Source: Tanypteryx hageni (Eukaryota > Arthropoda > Insecta > Odonata > Petaluridae). Taken from it: 64,000 nt of DNA. Shown in pieces: positions 1-11,957 of this stretch (positions are counted from its first letter, which is position 1; each line of letters opens with the position of its first letter). The stretch covers positions 35,994,854-36,058,853 of the forward strand of contig CM054116.1 in NCBI GenBank assembly GCA_028673005.1, read 5' to 3'. The translations under genes were made by a program, and so were the position numbers. Below the pieces are notes generated by a model. The model made no database searches, was not told where the DNA came from, and saw only the letters and a program-made list of their open reading frames with translations.

Positions 1-246
1 TAGAGAAACAATCAGAGGTATATCCATATTTGTATGATAGAGTAATTTTGTAGCAGAAATATATTCAATGGATAAATACCGATTTCACCTTTGACCTAAA
101 AATACAAATGCATTTGAGCAGTAAAGCCTGAAGTAATGACGTTTCAGTTTAATGATTATGATTTTAGTGAAATGGCGCTACCTTATCATCTGCGAGCGAA
201 CAGAGTTTTGCTGCATTATTTCTTTTTTTTACAGCAAAGCGATGTG
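1..246. other. Non-coding DNA upstream of CSP exon
   Basis: AT-rich sequence without a convincing reading frame. By position it should be intron of the CSP gene whose last coding exon begins at 746, because CSP genes normally have one intron. Exon 1 of that gene is not visible here and probably lies outside the window. Confidence 0.4.
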
Positions 247-535
247 CAGTAGAATCTCGATTATCCGAGACACATGAGAAAAAGTAGTAAAGATTCATTT
301 CGAAAATTTGTAATTGAAAAGTATCATATTTGATACAATTGTATCAAAGTGGCAACATATAGGCCCACATATTGAACTTAGATACAGAGAAAGTATGCGA
401 CGACGGCTTTCGTTATCGATATAACGCACGGAAGTTTTCATTTTCTTGATATGGGCAATGTTCCGTATTATTCGAGTTGTTGATTAGCCGAGGTCGATGC
501 GGTCCCGTCGGCCTCGGGTAGTCGGGGTTCGACTG
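247..535. mobile_element. Short Tigger/pogo-type MITE
   Basis: The left end reads CAGTAGAATCTCGATTATCC. The right end, read on the minus strand, begins CAGTCGAACCCCGACTACCC, giving imperfect terminal inverted repeats about 20 bp long that look like Tigger/pogo termini. The right end is followed by TA; the left flank is TG, so the expected TA duplication has decayed. The 289-bp body has no reading frame. It sits about 210 bp upstream of the splice acceptor of the CSP exon. Confidence 0.55.
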
Positions 536-745
536 TAAAACTTGTTCTTTTTTTTTTCAAGCGTTGAAATAAAAACCTAGTAAGGCGTATAATTCAAAAC
601 CCACCTTATTGTTAGTCACTACTCCCGCATTTGAATTCCAATAACGACGTTGCCCCATCGTACTCAACGACTGGGTAAACATACACACCTGTTTCATTTT
701 ACGATGCACGTACTGTATTCCCCGACTTGAATCTTCTCGCCGCAG

Positions 746-933
746 TCATACTTCCGGACGCCATCAAGACAGACTGCGAGAAGTGCACGGAGAGACAGAG
801 GGTTGGAATCGAGAAGGTTATCAAGTACTTGTCCCACAACAGGAAGGAGCAGTGGAGGGAGTTGGTGGAGAAGATCGACCCGGACGGCGCGAAGAGAGGG
901 AAATACAAGCTGGGTGTTGCCGAAAGGAGATGA
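746..933 (+). CDS. Chemosensory protein (OS-D family), last coding exon
   Basis: CSPs are small secreted helical proteins that carry hydrophobic ligands in sensory lymph and other tissues. This exon follows a pyrimidine-rich tract ending in CAG at 743-745 and enters in phase 1, the usual intron position of the family. It encodes about 61 residues up to a TGA stop. The conserved block LPDAIKTDCEKCTERQ holds the last two cysteines of the C-X6-C-X18-C-X2-C signature, followed by helices ending in EQWRELVEKIDPDG and a basic tail. The exon is GC-rich compared with its flanks. The first half of the gene (signal peptide and first two cysteines) is not in the window. An upstream TTG-started frame from 727 includes intron sequence. 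The reading frame is intact, so the gene is probably functional, but no complete transcript can be reconstructed here. Confidence 0.9.
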
Positions 934-1191
934 AGGTAGAGGCGGACGTGCATGGATTCCGACGACGGAGCAGCAGCGGATGCGGGAAGAGGAGCGCGGG
1001 TTATTCTTTTACGAAAGCTATATACGTATTTATATATATATAATGATATATGTATCTCTCTCTCTCTCTCATTCTCATTTCTTCGACCTTTCCTGGAAGC
1101 TGTAAAGGGTTGAAGAGTGCGGCAATGAAAAATATGGTGCTTAACATAAAGACTCGAGCACACCGCTTTAACCTTTTTGTATTTTTTTTAC

Positions 1192-1197
1192 AATAAA
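1192..1197 (+). promoter_or_regulatory. Poly(A) signal of upstream CSP gene
   Basis: AATAAA lies 259 bp after the CSP stop codon, preceded by a T-rich stretch. It is the first canonical hexamer after the stop. The 3'UTR would include a (TA)n/(TC)n tract at about 1028-1070. Confidence 0.5.
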
Positions 1198-4100
1198 ACA
1201 AATTTCCGACAAACTGCTTAACTTCTTGACGGTAGCTGCTTAAATGGCATTCAAGGAAAAATTCCAATGAAGGACTAGTTTTCATTGATCGAGGAATCCA
1301 CGCACGATGCATTGGTTGGTCGTGCAGAATTTCTCATTTTTTCTCAATTTTGAACTGTAGCGATTTAGTAGGTGTTGGGGGAAATGTGAACGTCTTGCGT
1401 TCAAGATTGCTTGATATTCATTTATGCCATATGTGATTATTTAAAATAAAGCTTGGTATTGAAATATATAATTAAAGCACTTTGATAAATCACCCATACA
1501 GAAGAGAGGAATCGAAGGAACTTACATAACATCTTGGCAGTCACAACCACGATCTTCGACAATATTTTCAGTTTTCGATAATATTAAAGAGTCGAACGAA
1601 AAAGTTTATGTGTGCTATTTTAATTAGAGTTCAGTATAGCCATTTAGCGTTTTCTCTTATAAAATGCTTTTATATAAACATATATTTTACTTTTGTCGGT
1701 ATTTTTTCCTAAAGTAGGTTACGATTAGTTGATCACATGCCATAATATACACCAGGGGTTTCAAATACGCGGCTCGAGGATTTCATTCGGAGTAATTTAC
1801 TTTATGCTATGATTCGGCCCAAACTCAAATGCATTTCTTATAAAATATTTCACGTATATCATTATAAACAATCTTAGAAATTCAGGAAGTGTACTAAATC
1901 GACACTTTCAAAATATCCACGGCTTATTGCCCATCCCCCCTGCACAGTCGGGATTCAGAAAAATGATCTTCCCGATGTGTTCCTAACGTGTCCGATTGAC
2001 CTGACCTACGATGGCTAATCTTGTATTTTTGCAATAAATGGATTTAAGAGCGCATCGAAGGGCTGAGGCGATCTCTATTGGAAGGGAAGAATGAATGTTC
2101 AAAGTACATATATGAAAAGAAGAGAGGGCTGAGAAAGCTCGTAACATGTTATGTTATGGTATGGTGCCTTAATGTGGCGCTTGGATCTTTGTGATCGAGA
2201 GCCACGAAACAGTGCGTCGTGAATAGTGATTTTTGAGGAGTGTTATGCTCAAAGGAGCGCCTATTGTATTTGGCCCTTAGGTGAAAACTCGTCTATACTA
2301 TATATATACATAAGCTATGTTCATTTAATTTTGTAATATACGTTTTTATGACAATAATGACCAAAAAATGTCTATTGCGTATTTGCGTCATGTGGTCGCC
2401 TCCATATCAGTGTATTATATTAGAGGTTTTTATATAAATAAAAGGCATGTATGGCATGTATGGGTCCCTTCTCTCAATCAAGACATTCGATTTTCACATA
2501 TATTCAAATAAGGGGAAGAAATTGTACACTTGAGTCATATCTCTCAATTTTAATACCGAAAATAAAATTAAAATTTTAACCACTAAATTCAAGGAATGAC
2601 TTTCATTAAATTAATAATAATAATTTAATGAGATGACGAAGCATTTGTTTTATATATCTATATCAGTGATACCACCTTTACTAGAAACGAGCATTTCAAT
2701 TTCAACTGCGCAATATGTATTCTGAGAGAAAAGCCTCTTAAATATGATACCCTTACGTCGTGCATTAATCTTACTTAATTTAAAAATAAGCGCGACAGCT
2801 TAACAGGAAATGCTCATTAGAGCGCAAACTAACTTACTGGTAACAAAAATTTAAATCTGTACGCATAAAAATAATCGGACGGTGGCCAACCGCATCACAT
2901 TACCTTGAAAGTTCTCCTAATCTTTGAGCGGAAAAACGTAGGAGTTTTGCTTTAACGCTAGAATTGTCGCTGAAAAGTCAGTTTGTCCCTCAAATACTTA
3001 TTTAATACATACAGTTGGTCAATTTTAACAAGCAGTTGGATTTATCGACCCTCAAAAGCATTAAAAACAAGTTGAGTGTGATCCATGAACATGAATAAAA
3101 GCAAAGCGTTTTTTTTTCTATTAGTTACTTCGGTAATATTTTATGTTTTATCCCGCTATGAAGATTTCTCCCATTACTCAATTGACGAACTGAAGAGAAT
3201 TTGGAATTTGATCACCTGTTACATGCGTCAATTTTGTTTATCTTAATTTATTTTTTATGTGGTTTTGTCACCGCATATTCGGTCACTAAAGCCTTGCTTG
3301 TGGCACAAATGTGGAAATATACGCTAATCATTTATACCTTCGGAGATATTTTTAAAAAATAGTCCGACCCTGTATAATTTTCAAAAATCAAATCTAAAAG
3401 AAAGCAAATGGCAATCTACACGCCAAGTTTCATCTCATTAATTACGGTTAATTTAAGGGTTTCGCCACAGTTTCAATTTAAGCAAGTGCACGGACAGAAG
3501 CAAAAGTGAAACTATAAGCGCATTTAAAAGAACGCGCCAAACAGGTGTGCCTTTTTCCGTGTGGACGTAAACGAGCATCTTGAAGACACGAAATTAATTA
3601 CTTTAAGTGGCGTTGACGAAGCAAGCATCACGAAAAATTTTCGCACATGCTTTGAAAGATTTTCCCTATAAAAATATGATAACCTCGTTCAACTAAAATC
3701 TTTATGAAAACTTGTAGCCCAAAAGAGGAACCAGGATCTAAAACTGAGAATTTTCAAGGATTCGTCGAAACTTCACCTAAGTCAAGCAATTTTGGGAGAT
3801 TAAAATCGTTTATTTCTTCATCCTACTTCCCTTTTCTTTCTTTCTAAAAATACCTAGATGTCGGTCTAATTGAGGTACGAATCCTTCCAAAGATGTTAGT
3901 TTCCGCCTTTCGGGTTATCATCAAATCATAGACGAGAGAGAAAGAGAAGTGAATGAAAGACAGTATCGCCGTGAGGCATCTATTGCATGTTTGCCCTTGT
4001 AAAAAGAGCGAAATTCTTTCCCTCACAGTCACGTTTTCTCTCCCTCGCCCTCACTCTCGAGGTCACCCTTGCGATGGCGTTCTTTCTCTCTCTCTCTCTC

Positions 4101-4926
4101 TGTCCATCTCTCTTCCTCTCCTCGTATCTTCTCTCAGTTCACCGCAGTCCAAACGGGGTTTCTCGACATCCGCCTCTCTTCTTCCACGAATCCATCATGT
4201 CTTCCCTGGCGAGTGAAAACGTGACTAGAGCGGCGCGAATTTAGGAGAGAAATGAGTGCGCATCTCTTTATCTCACTGAAGGGAAGTTCCGCAATCGACC
4301 GAATCAAGGAAGGATGGTGCTGATGGGGAATTCCGAGTTTTAGAACATCCTGCACGCGGAGTAACGCAAAAAAATCCAAAAGACATCTTTTTAATCCTCG
4401 AAATTTTTCAATTTTCGCTCAGAACTTATTTACCACATCGGTTAAACCTCGGGGCACAAACTTTTTTTGTTGTCGCGTCGTTAAGCGTTTTAAGGGCAAA
4501 TATATTTCTTGTGAAAGAAAAACTCGTCCGTCGATTATTTCTCCATTAGCTACCGAAGCGGGTACTGGTCTATTCCGATTTGACGCCGAGATTAATGTTG
4601 CTATGTCGTGAAATGCATTGAAAGAGAGCGTTCCTCTCGGCCTCGATAAACAAACCAAGCCATGCGGCGATATTCATTTAGGTCGCGCAGACAACGCCCA
4701 CGTGCGTGAAAGAGCAGTTTTGAAAAAATGACATGAACATTTCTCAATCAAGTCGAACGCATTTTACAGATTCTTTTATCCTTATTAGTCTTCTAGCAAT
4801 GGAAAATGTCAACGCACTCGGCGAGGTTTCCAACCGTCGTTATACATATATTATGATTTAGACGTGCATTACCCTAAGCATATGAAATATATTTGAATTC
4901 GCGAAATTACATCTCTTATTTTAGAT
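1198..4926. other. Intergenic DNA, mostly featureless
   Basis: AT-rich sequence with no supportable gene. A hAT-like terminus lies at 1753 and a (TC)n run at about 4083-4102. The short open frames around 3.9-4.6 kb are low-complexity translations without family motifs. Confidence 0.4.
1753..1860. mobile_element. Possible hAT terminal fragment
   Basis: The stretch starts CAGGGGTTTCAAATACGCGG, followed by GGCCC-containing sequence, which resembles hAT-type terminal repeats. No matching opposite end or 8-bp target duplication was found, so it would be a solitary fragment. Confidence 0.3.
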
Positions 4927-5180
4927 CCGTGTTTCTCAAACCCGCGGCCCCCAGGGGCAAAATTATTTTGGGGCTAAGGTGAAATGCGAAAAAATACAAA
5001 TTTCACGAATAATATAATTTTATCAGGGCGTTTTAGGAAATACGATGTTGTAAAAATTAATAATAGTTATAAAAAATGAATAAATTTGTATAGAAGTTTC
5101 TTATTTGTACTATTTTAAATTCAGAGGAGGTCGCATGATATTTAAGGAGGTTGCGACAATTAAAAGTTTAAGAGCTGCTA
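4927..5180 (+). mobile_element. hAT-type MITE, copy 1
   Basis: About 254 bp, clearly related along its whole length to 29675-29922. Shared landmarks are GTGTTTCTCAAAC near the start, a central AAATTTCACGAATA-like segment, TTCTTATTT followed by AATTC/CAACTC, and a right end near AAGTTTAAGAGC. The terminal bases of this copy have decayed (CCGTG instead of CAGTG). It has no coding capacity. Confidence 0.65.
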
Positions 5181-7688
5181 TTTTAGGTAATACGTCCCAA
5201 ATTCTTGAAGTTGCTGTGATTTTTGGTTTTTCATTAATTACAATATATTTTAAATCTATCATTTTAATTCATAACTCAGTCTGATTTATATAGAACTAGT
5301 GGTACCCGTAAAATATTTTGCGAAGTTAGTCAGAAATCTGCATGTTTAAAAATAATAAGAGCCCATTTCTCCTTATAAAATTAGACAACTGATATTTTGA
5401 TTGTCATGTTTGTTTTTATAATTTATATGTGCAGTGTCTCTCCCATACGAAAAAGGTCGCATTCCAGTTTTGAAGAAAGAAGATTTTTTATTTTGGTCAA
5501 TCGTTAAAAATGCCCACAGCCAACACGCAGTTTACTGAATAAAAATAATCTTTAATTATTAACGTTGCAATCTATTAAGTTTGACGTTACTTCAACTATA
5601 ATTTCAATGCTTCATAAACAGCGAGAAGTGGATAACTCAATTATTTTGGCTATTTGAAAGCTTAATAGACGCTAACTCAATCGGAGGCAACAATGCGGGT
5701 CGCCTTGGCAACACCCGGAAAGAGTACGAAAAAGCCATAAAATTTCGAAAATAAATGCGTTTCTGAGAAGTTATTCCGTGTAACATAAAAATAGCAAGAA
5801 TAAGATATTTTATAGTTTTAGCCGTCGAGTAAAGCAAAAACGGATAAATTCGGTCCATATTTATGTATTTTAATGGATGAAAGAAATAAACCTTGCGCCT
5901 TGAAAAATCGAAACTCCTGTGTAAACATATGGAAAAGATAAATCCTCTCCCGGAGACGAATCCGGGCCACTTCTGTAAACGAAAATAGTTTTCCCGGGGT
6001 CTCCTAGTTGGCAGAAACAAAATGTCGTTTACAGCATTTCTCTATGACAAACTGTTCAAAAGATAAAAGGGGGGGCGGACGGACGAGCAGACGGTCGGAC
6101 GGAAGGACGGACAGACATTAAGCAATTATATATATATATAGATACTAATATATGAGGAGGCAAAAAGTTTAGCTAGGCGAAGACTTTCTGATATCTTCGA
6201 TGAACCCCATGGATATAGGGATTTTGACTGGTTTCTACGAAGATAAAATGTGAAGATTCCGCATAAATGTGGCGACAATAGTGAATTAGCACTTTTATTC
6301 TCCAGTATTGCTCCAATAAACTCTCTGTGAAATGCAGTTTGCGACGGTCACCATAGGAATTAAGGTTAGAAAACATTACGTAACGAACACTGAGTTAGGC
6401 AGAATAAAGTGATTCAAACAAACAATCACGACTACGTTGGAAATATTAAACAGCCATGATAGTAAATAGCTACTAAATATCCAGTGATAAAAAATGACGC
6501 AGGTTAAAAGTATTTCTATGGATGACGATCCACGTTGCTATTTCCTTCCTGTTGAATCGCACCTCAATGCCTTTTCAATGACTCAGAGCCGTCGATTGGA
6601 CCGACCGGTTGCTTGGCGCCCCCATAACGTAAGTGCCCCAAATTTATTATGCTCGTATCACTAATAGGGCCGTAAAACTTTTTTAAAAGAAGGAATCCAT
6701 GGTCTTCATTCATTTCCCATTCTGCGACGCTACCCCGTCGTTCTGTACTATTTTCTTGGTCACTAAGTCTGTAGACTCCTGTTAGCCCGCGAAATCATCC
6801 CATGAGACCCGTAATTCTACATCTAATTTTAAAACACACTGCATTTTTACTCGAATAAACTTAAGTAGAAAAATAGTAGGAGCATATGAATATTTATTTT
6901 GGTAAACAGGTGCACAATAAATTCAGGTATGAAGAATATAACTAGGCTTTAATAAGTGGAGGTGTTTCGATGGTGCCCATGATTATCTCAGAAATTGCTA
7001 ATGAGATCCATGAACCACAAAATAATAATTATTATTATTATATAATAATAACAAAAATAATTTATTAAATACATACAGGTTGCCCCATTTACATGTATTA
7101 TAATAAAAATAATAAATAAATAATATAGTAGTGTCTATGACAGTAAAACATGAAAACAATACTTAGACTGAGACGGTCTTAAAAACATTTCTCCTAAAAC
7201 TTAGTTTAGAGTCAACCAGGATATCTATATCACCACACCTGTTAGAAATTTCATCATAGGTCCTCGCAATTCTTGCAATGGGTGTATTTTTGCACAAGTC
7301 GACTCGACTGTAATGCTCATAAAATAGCTGCTTTTGTCTGGAGACTCTATTGGGAACTCTAAATGGAATTAAATTCAAAAGTTCACCACAGTCGATGGTT
7401 CCCGTCACAATTTGTTTGTTTGAGTGCCCAGTCAATTCGCCTCTCTTACTGCACAAATGGGTATCTCAGAGGTAGTGCAATGAATAGCCGGGGAAGGGAG
7501 GAGGGAAACCCGGTGCCGGCATTTGCCTGCTCTTACGAAGAACACCAGGGGGGGCAACGGCTTAACGTCCCTTCCGAAGGACGGAACAGCTGAATTAGCG
7601 CGGTCTCCTCAAACCACACAAACAGGGGGGCGGGCGACCTTGGAAAAAATCCTACTTGCGTAGGATTCGTACCCGATACCTTTTCAAG
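5181..7688. other. Intergenic DNA with simple repeats
   Basis: No supportable gene. A GGAC-type simple repeat lies at 6065-6117 and AAT/ATT-rich runs at about 7020-7060. The 127-codon minus-strand frame at 5637-6020 shows no family motif and was not annotated. A short GC-richer stretch at 7490-7660 borders the LINE 3' end. Confidence 0.4.
6065..6117. repeat. (GGAC)n-type simple repeat
   Basis: Imperfect tetranucleotide run of GGAC/GACG units, seen directly, starting after a G run. Confidence 0.8.
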
Positions 7689-10680
7689 CATCTACATCTA
7701 CATATTACCCTGCAAGTCACCTTGACGGTGGATGGTAGGGGGTGCCGCACACCAAGTTCCTAACTAATTATTATTCACTTATTTATTGTGGTCACGTATT
7801 GTCCTAGGGAAAAAGGACTCCTTATACCTCTCCGTCCTACTATCTATTTCGCGAATCTTGTCCTCATTATCCCTCCGTCCGATATACGTTGGTTGTCGAA
7901 TAATATCCTTCATTTCATTTACGAATATCTCCGACCTATATTTATCTAGAAGTTTAAGTCTCGTCTGTAATCTACTATCTTTCAACGATGGCCAACTCAA
8001 CTCTTCAATGAGTAACGTAACGCTCTGTTTTTATCGTAATTATTTTTCACAAATCTAGCTGCTCACCGCTGTATTTTTTCTAAAACCTTTATGAGTCCCC
8101 TCTGATATGGATCCCAAACCGCTGCTGCGTATTCCATTTGAGGTCTATCCAAGGATAAATAACAGGATTCTCTCACCTTTTCCGTGCTTTTCCTGACTAT
8201 TCTACGCACAAAAACCAACTTCTTATTTGCCGCACCTATCACTCGTCTTATGTGGGTGTCCCAAGACAGGTCACGATTCAAGGTTACCCCGAGGTATTTC
8301 ACGGATTCCGAAACAGGAATGCTCTCACCATCTATCGAGTAAGTAAACACGGACGATGCGCTTCTACATTTCCAAAAGTTTAGAACGTTACTCTTTTTCT
8401 GATTGATTTCTAGCTGCCATTCCTTGCACCAAACAGATAACGCATCCAGATCATCCTGAAGCTGACGATGGTCGCTAGGACCACTAATTTCTCTATAGAC
8501 TACGGTGTCATCCGCAAAAAGCCTGATATTACTTTTCACAACTGAGCTGATGTCGTTTATATAAAGCAAGAAAAGCATAGGTCCGATCACACTACCCTGC
8601 GGCACTCCGGAGACTACATCTGCCACACTCGAGGACTTACCATCGATGACTACTTTTTGTTTTCTATTCCAAAGGAAAGCGGGAACCCAGTTAATGACTT
8701 TAACATTAACGCCAAGATTTCCCAATTTTAATAACAACTTACGGTGGGGAACCTTGTCAAAAGCTTTTGAAAAATCAAGGAACACTGCATCGACCTGTTT
8801 ATTATTTTCGCCGCATGATACAACATCATTCACAAACAGACCGAGTTGGGTGTTACAGGATCTACCTTTTCTGAAGCCATGTTGACAGCTGACAAACAGC
8901 GATCTACTCTCGAGATCGCATTGTGTTGCTAACAATAATGTGCTCCAAAATCTTACACGATAATGATGTTAGAGAAATCGGCCTATAATTTTCGGGGTTT
9001 TCTTTGTCACCTCCCTTATGAATGGGTGTGACGTGTGCTAGTCTCCAATCATCAGGAACCTCACTGAGGGTAAGGGATTTCTCGAATACTATCCGAAGGA
9101 AGGGAGCTATTTCTTCTGCTAGTTCTTTTAATACACGCGCGGGAAATCCTTCTGGTCCTGGGTTTTTGTTGGGCTTTATCGCACCCAGTTGCTTCGCTAT
9201 TCCTGCCTCAGAGATTTTAATATTATCCATCCGAGTACATCCGTCGGGAATAGGATTATCTTCAAGTCTATCTCCACCTGCCGTGAACGCCTTCGCAAAG
9301 TAAACGTTTAGTAGATTAGCTTTATCCTCCCCATCGTGAAGGATGTCTCCGGAATCACATCGAAGGGAGGGTATTGAAAGATACCCTCCCTTGACTTCTC
9401 TTACATAGGACCAGAACGCTTTTGGATCCTCCTTCAATTTTGTATTTAATACCTCATTCCGGAAGGTGTTAAACGCGTTACGCATGGTTTTTCTCGCTAA
9501 TACGCGGGCACTGTTATACTCATGGACTATAGCTATGCGATACTCATCGGAAGCGGTGGTAGGTATGTTTTTCAATTTTGCGTGGCTACGCCTCTGTCGT
9601 CTTAAGGCAATCCTGACTTCCTTATTAAACCAACGAGGTTCTTTCTTATCAGATTTTAACTTACTGGGGATAAATCTATTGATACCTTTTCCTAGTATAT
9701 CCTTAAATAATAACCATGATGGCTCCATACCTAATCGTTCTGTCTTTCCACGATAACTGACAAAGGTACTTCTGAGATGTAAGCTGAAACTTTTAAAGTC
9801 GGCCTTGGCGAAAGCGTATACATTCCGAAGGGGCTTAGGATGTCTTTTGAGCTTTAATTCGCACTCCGCATACACAGCTCGATGGTCGCTAAGTCCCTCC
9901 TCTGTGGATACCTTAGTTATCCTATGCGGGTTGTTAGAAGCAAGCAAGTCGAGAACATGGCCCGAACGCGTGGCTTTTCGTAACATCTGGATTAAGGAAT
10001 ATTCATGAAACGTGCCAATTAAGGCTTCACACGATTCGCGTTCTTTATCTCCCGTAACGAAACATAGGTTTTCCCAATCGATTGACGGTAAGTTAAAATC
10101 GCCTCCAATTATCGCATAACCGTCGTTCATAATAGATCTAAGCTCGGCTAATTGCCTCTCTAAACTTAAAATATAATCAACTTTGGCATTAGGTGGTCTG
10201 TAAAATGAGCATAAATATATCTTTTTCGAATTATCCTTACCTAGGCGGCACCACACGCTCTCGGTCGTTTCATCGATAATAGGTATCTGAAAACTATCGT
10301 ACTTTTCACTTATTGCCAAAAATACTCCTCCACCTATTCTGTTGGCACGGTCTTTTCTGTACACTCTATAGCTTTTCGGAAAAATTTCTTGGCTAGCGAT
10401 ATCTTCGGTGAGCCAACTTTCCGTACCTATAACTACAACAGCATGCAACGTGCGAATTACGTGTTCGAGTTCGGCAGACTTCCTACAAATGCTGCGGCAG
10501 TTTAAAACTACAATATTTAATTTCTCGTTATCGCCCGAAGCATTAACTGCTCTATTACGGCTTTTGTAGGTGGACTCTCTTACTTCGCGACCAGAAACTG
10601 TATTACACTCGATGCCCTTATGTAATCTCCTATTACGCCTACACCCTACCCTACTCTCTAATCTAAAAAAGACCTACCAT
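7689..10680 (-). mobile_element. Non-LTR retrotransposon (APE-type LINE), about 3 kb
   Basis: Minus-strand LINE carrying an apurinic-type endonuclease followed by reverse transcriptase. Its 3' end, at the low-coordinate side, is a short run of a TAGATG hexamer (CATCTACATCTACAT on the + strand). No poly(A) tail is seen, which is typical of LINEs ending in microsatellite-like repeats. The reading frame stays open upstream to about 10673, so the 5' part is truncated or the first coding segment is missing. The domain order and motifs fit the CR1/L2-like part of the jockey superfamily; the exact clade is uncertain. Confidence 0.85.
7779..10673 (-). pseudogene. LINE ORF2 (endonuclease + RT), frameshifted
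   Basis: The protein is spread over three minus-strand frames: 10673-8904, 8935-8063 and 8000-7779. The first holds the endonuclease, with GTESWL, YRPPN, GGDFNLPSIDW and SDHRAV, then the start of the RT with HVTPIHKGG and NYRPISL. The second continues the RT with HGFRKGRS, DFSKAFDKVPH, SGVPQGSVIGPMLF and the catalytic LFADDTVVY. The third is a C-terminal tail ending in SFFPRTIRDHN. Frame one overlaps frame two at 8904-8935, and frame two is separated from frame three by about 60 bp of still recognisable coding sequence. All active-site blocks survive, so the two frameshifts look recent. The role in an intact copy is target nicking and target-primed reverse transcription. Confidence 0.88.
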
Positions 10681-10712
10681 GGTCGAAGATCCTACACGCT
10701 ACACTCTGTGAA

Positions 10713-10794
10713 GCCTCGGTCGTGTAATGGACTCCAGAGCCAGGCGAGTAGCAGCCAGCGTCCTAACCACTACACCACCGGCACCCCCCTCCCC
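10713..10794 (-). repeat. tRNA-like (SINE-type?) segment
   Basis: On the minus strand it begins GTGCCGGTGGTGTAGTGG and continues TTAGGACGCTGGCTGC, which resembles a tRNA A box with anticodon arm. A clear B box (GGTTCGAATCC) is missing. It abuts the upstream end of the LINE. It could be a decayed tRNA-derived SINE or chance. Confidence 0.3.
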
Positions 10795-11034
10795 GTCACA
10801 ATATTTCTTAAAAACACGACATCATTGACCTTACGCCGACCATAGAAGGGCAACAGCTTAAAGGTTTTGCACAAAAACACAAAGTCACATTTATTGCATT
10901 TCAAATTTTCTTTCCAGGCTGAGAGCCGCTTACGTGTAATATTATTTAACAGGGAATGGCTCAAACTATTCTAGCCCTGCTCGCCTTTTTTCTCTGTCCA
11001 AATATTTTACAAATACTCGGAGAATAAAAACTGC

Positions 11035-11108
11035 AGGCTTCGGGGAGATTCGACCTCTCAATCTCCTGTTTACTAGATAGGCGCTTTAACCATCTAAGTC
11101 ACGGCGCC
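11035..11108 (-). pseudogene. tRNA-Thr(AGU)-like pseudogene or SINE head
   Basis: Read on the minus strand this 74-bp stretch starts GGCGCCGTGACTTAGATGG and has the anticodon-loop sequence CTAGTAA (anticodon AGU). The T-arm region GGTCGAATCTC is followed by a 3' end in GAAGCCT. Acceptor and T-stem pairing is imperfect. The body matches the pattern of eukaryotic tRNA-Thr(AGU). It forms an inverted pair with 11346-11423. Confidence 0.65.
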
Positions 11109-11345
11109 ATGACTGTTTTTTTAACGATAAACAAAGTTATTGATTCTTTCACTATATGAGTACACAATGCGGTCCGAATCTTCAGACATTTTTCCGTGAT
11201 TGGCTTGACTTGCTATGAAGTTATTCTTGAGGGTTTCGCGTTACTTTTTAATCTCGCTGTGACTAAATATAGTTTCCAATCTTTAGAAATGCGTCAGTTA
11301 TTTCACACGGCTGGTTTATATCAGTGACCACATTAGCTTAAAAAT

Positions 11346-11423
11346 GGCGCCGTGGCTTAGTTGGTTAATTAAAGCGCGTGTCTAGTAAACAGGATATCGA
11401 GAATCCGAATCTTTCCGGTGCCT
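11346..11423 (+). pseudogene. tRNA-Thr(AGU)-like pseudogene or SINE head, inverted partner
   Basis: Starts GGCGCCGTGGCTTAGTTGG (a perfect A box). It then carries a few extra bases after GGTTAA, the loop CTAGTAA and a decayed B box (GAATCCGAATC), and ends GGTGCCT. The insertion and the damaged T arm argue against a working tRNA. It lies 237 bp from its inverted partner. Confidence 0.65.
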
Positions 11424-11957
11424 GAATAATTCTTTCCTGTTCTCAGAAAAGATTTGAGCAGAACAAATTCCTTTCGATAGTCCAAGGCCGCGCGCTCGAT
11501 GAATTCGGAAGACATGGGAGTTAGTCGTAATTTTGGCAAATACGATTCTGGGAATTAGCCCAGTGCTTCAACTTACTACGAATGGAACGGAACGCGTCCC
11601 CTTTGTTAATAACATGAAAACGCTAGATATTTTCCGACTCATATGGAAATTGTTTTCCCACTGATTTTATTGGTGTAAATCATTGACTGGTATAATGAAG
11701 TGAAAACCTATCCTCCATTAACATGGCATGTTGATCTCAAAAATGAGATATGCGTCGAGCTAACCGTATGGCCGGAATCCAATCGATGATGAAGATAGGT
11801 AAAATAACCAATTGTCGATGCAAATCGATATTCTATTAAGTATCTCGCTAGCTGGTTGCTTTCAGTTTCGGTCTTGTTATACGGCCATGCATATTATTAT
11901 ATATAGACGTTTCTTACATAGGAGGAGGAGGATAATAATGTTTAGGCTCTTCCAGAT
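11424..11957. other. Intergenic DNA, nothing recognised
   Basis: AT-rich sequence with no gene, repeat or RNA signal that I can support. Confidence 0.4.

Noticed and set aside
699..1163. 154-codon minus-strand frame opposite the first CSP exon
   Set aside because: Shadow of the GC-rich CSP exon and its repeat-rich 3'UTR; no family motif and includes (TA)n/(TC)n translation.
5637..6020. 127-codon minus-strand frame
   Set aside because: No domain, signal or homology pattern recognised; composition is compatible with a chance open frame.
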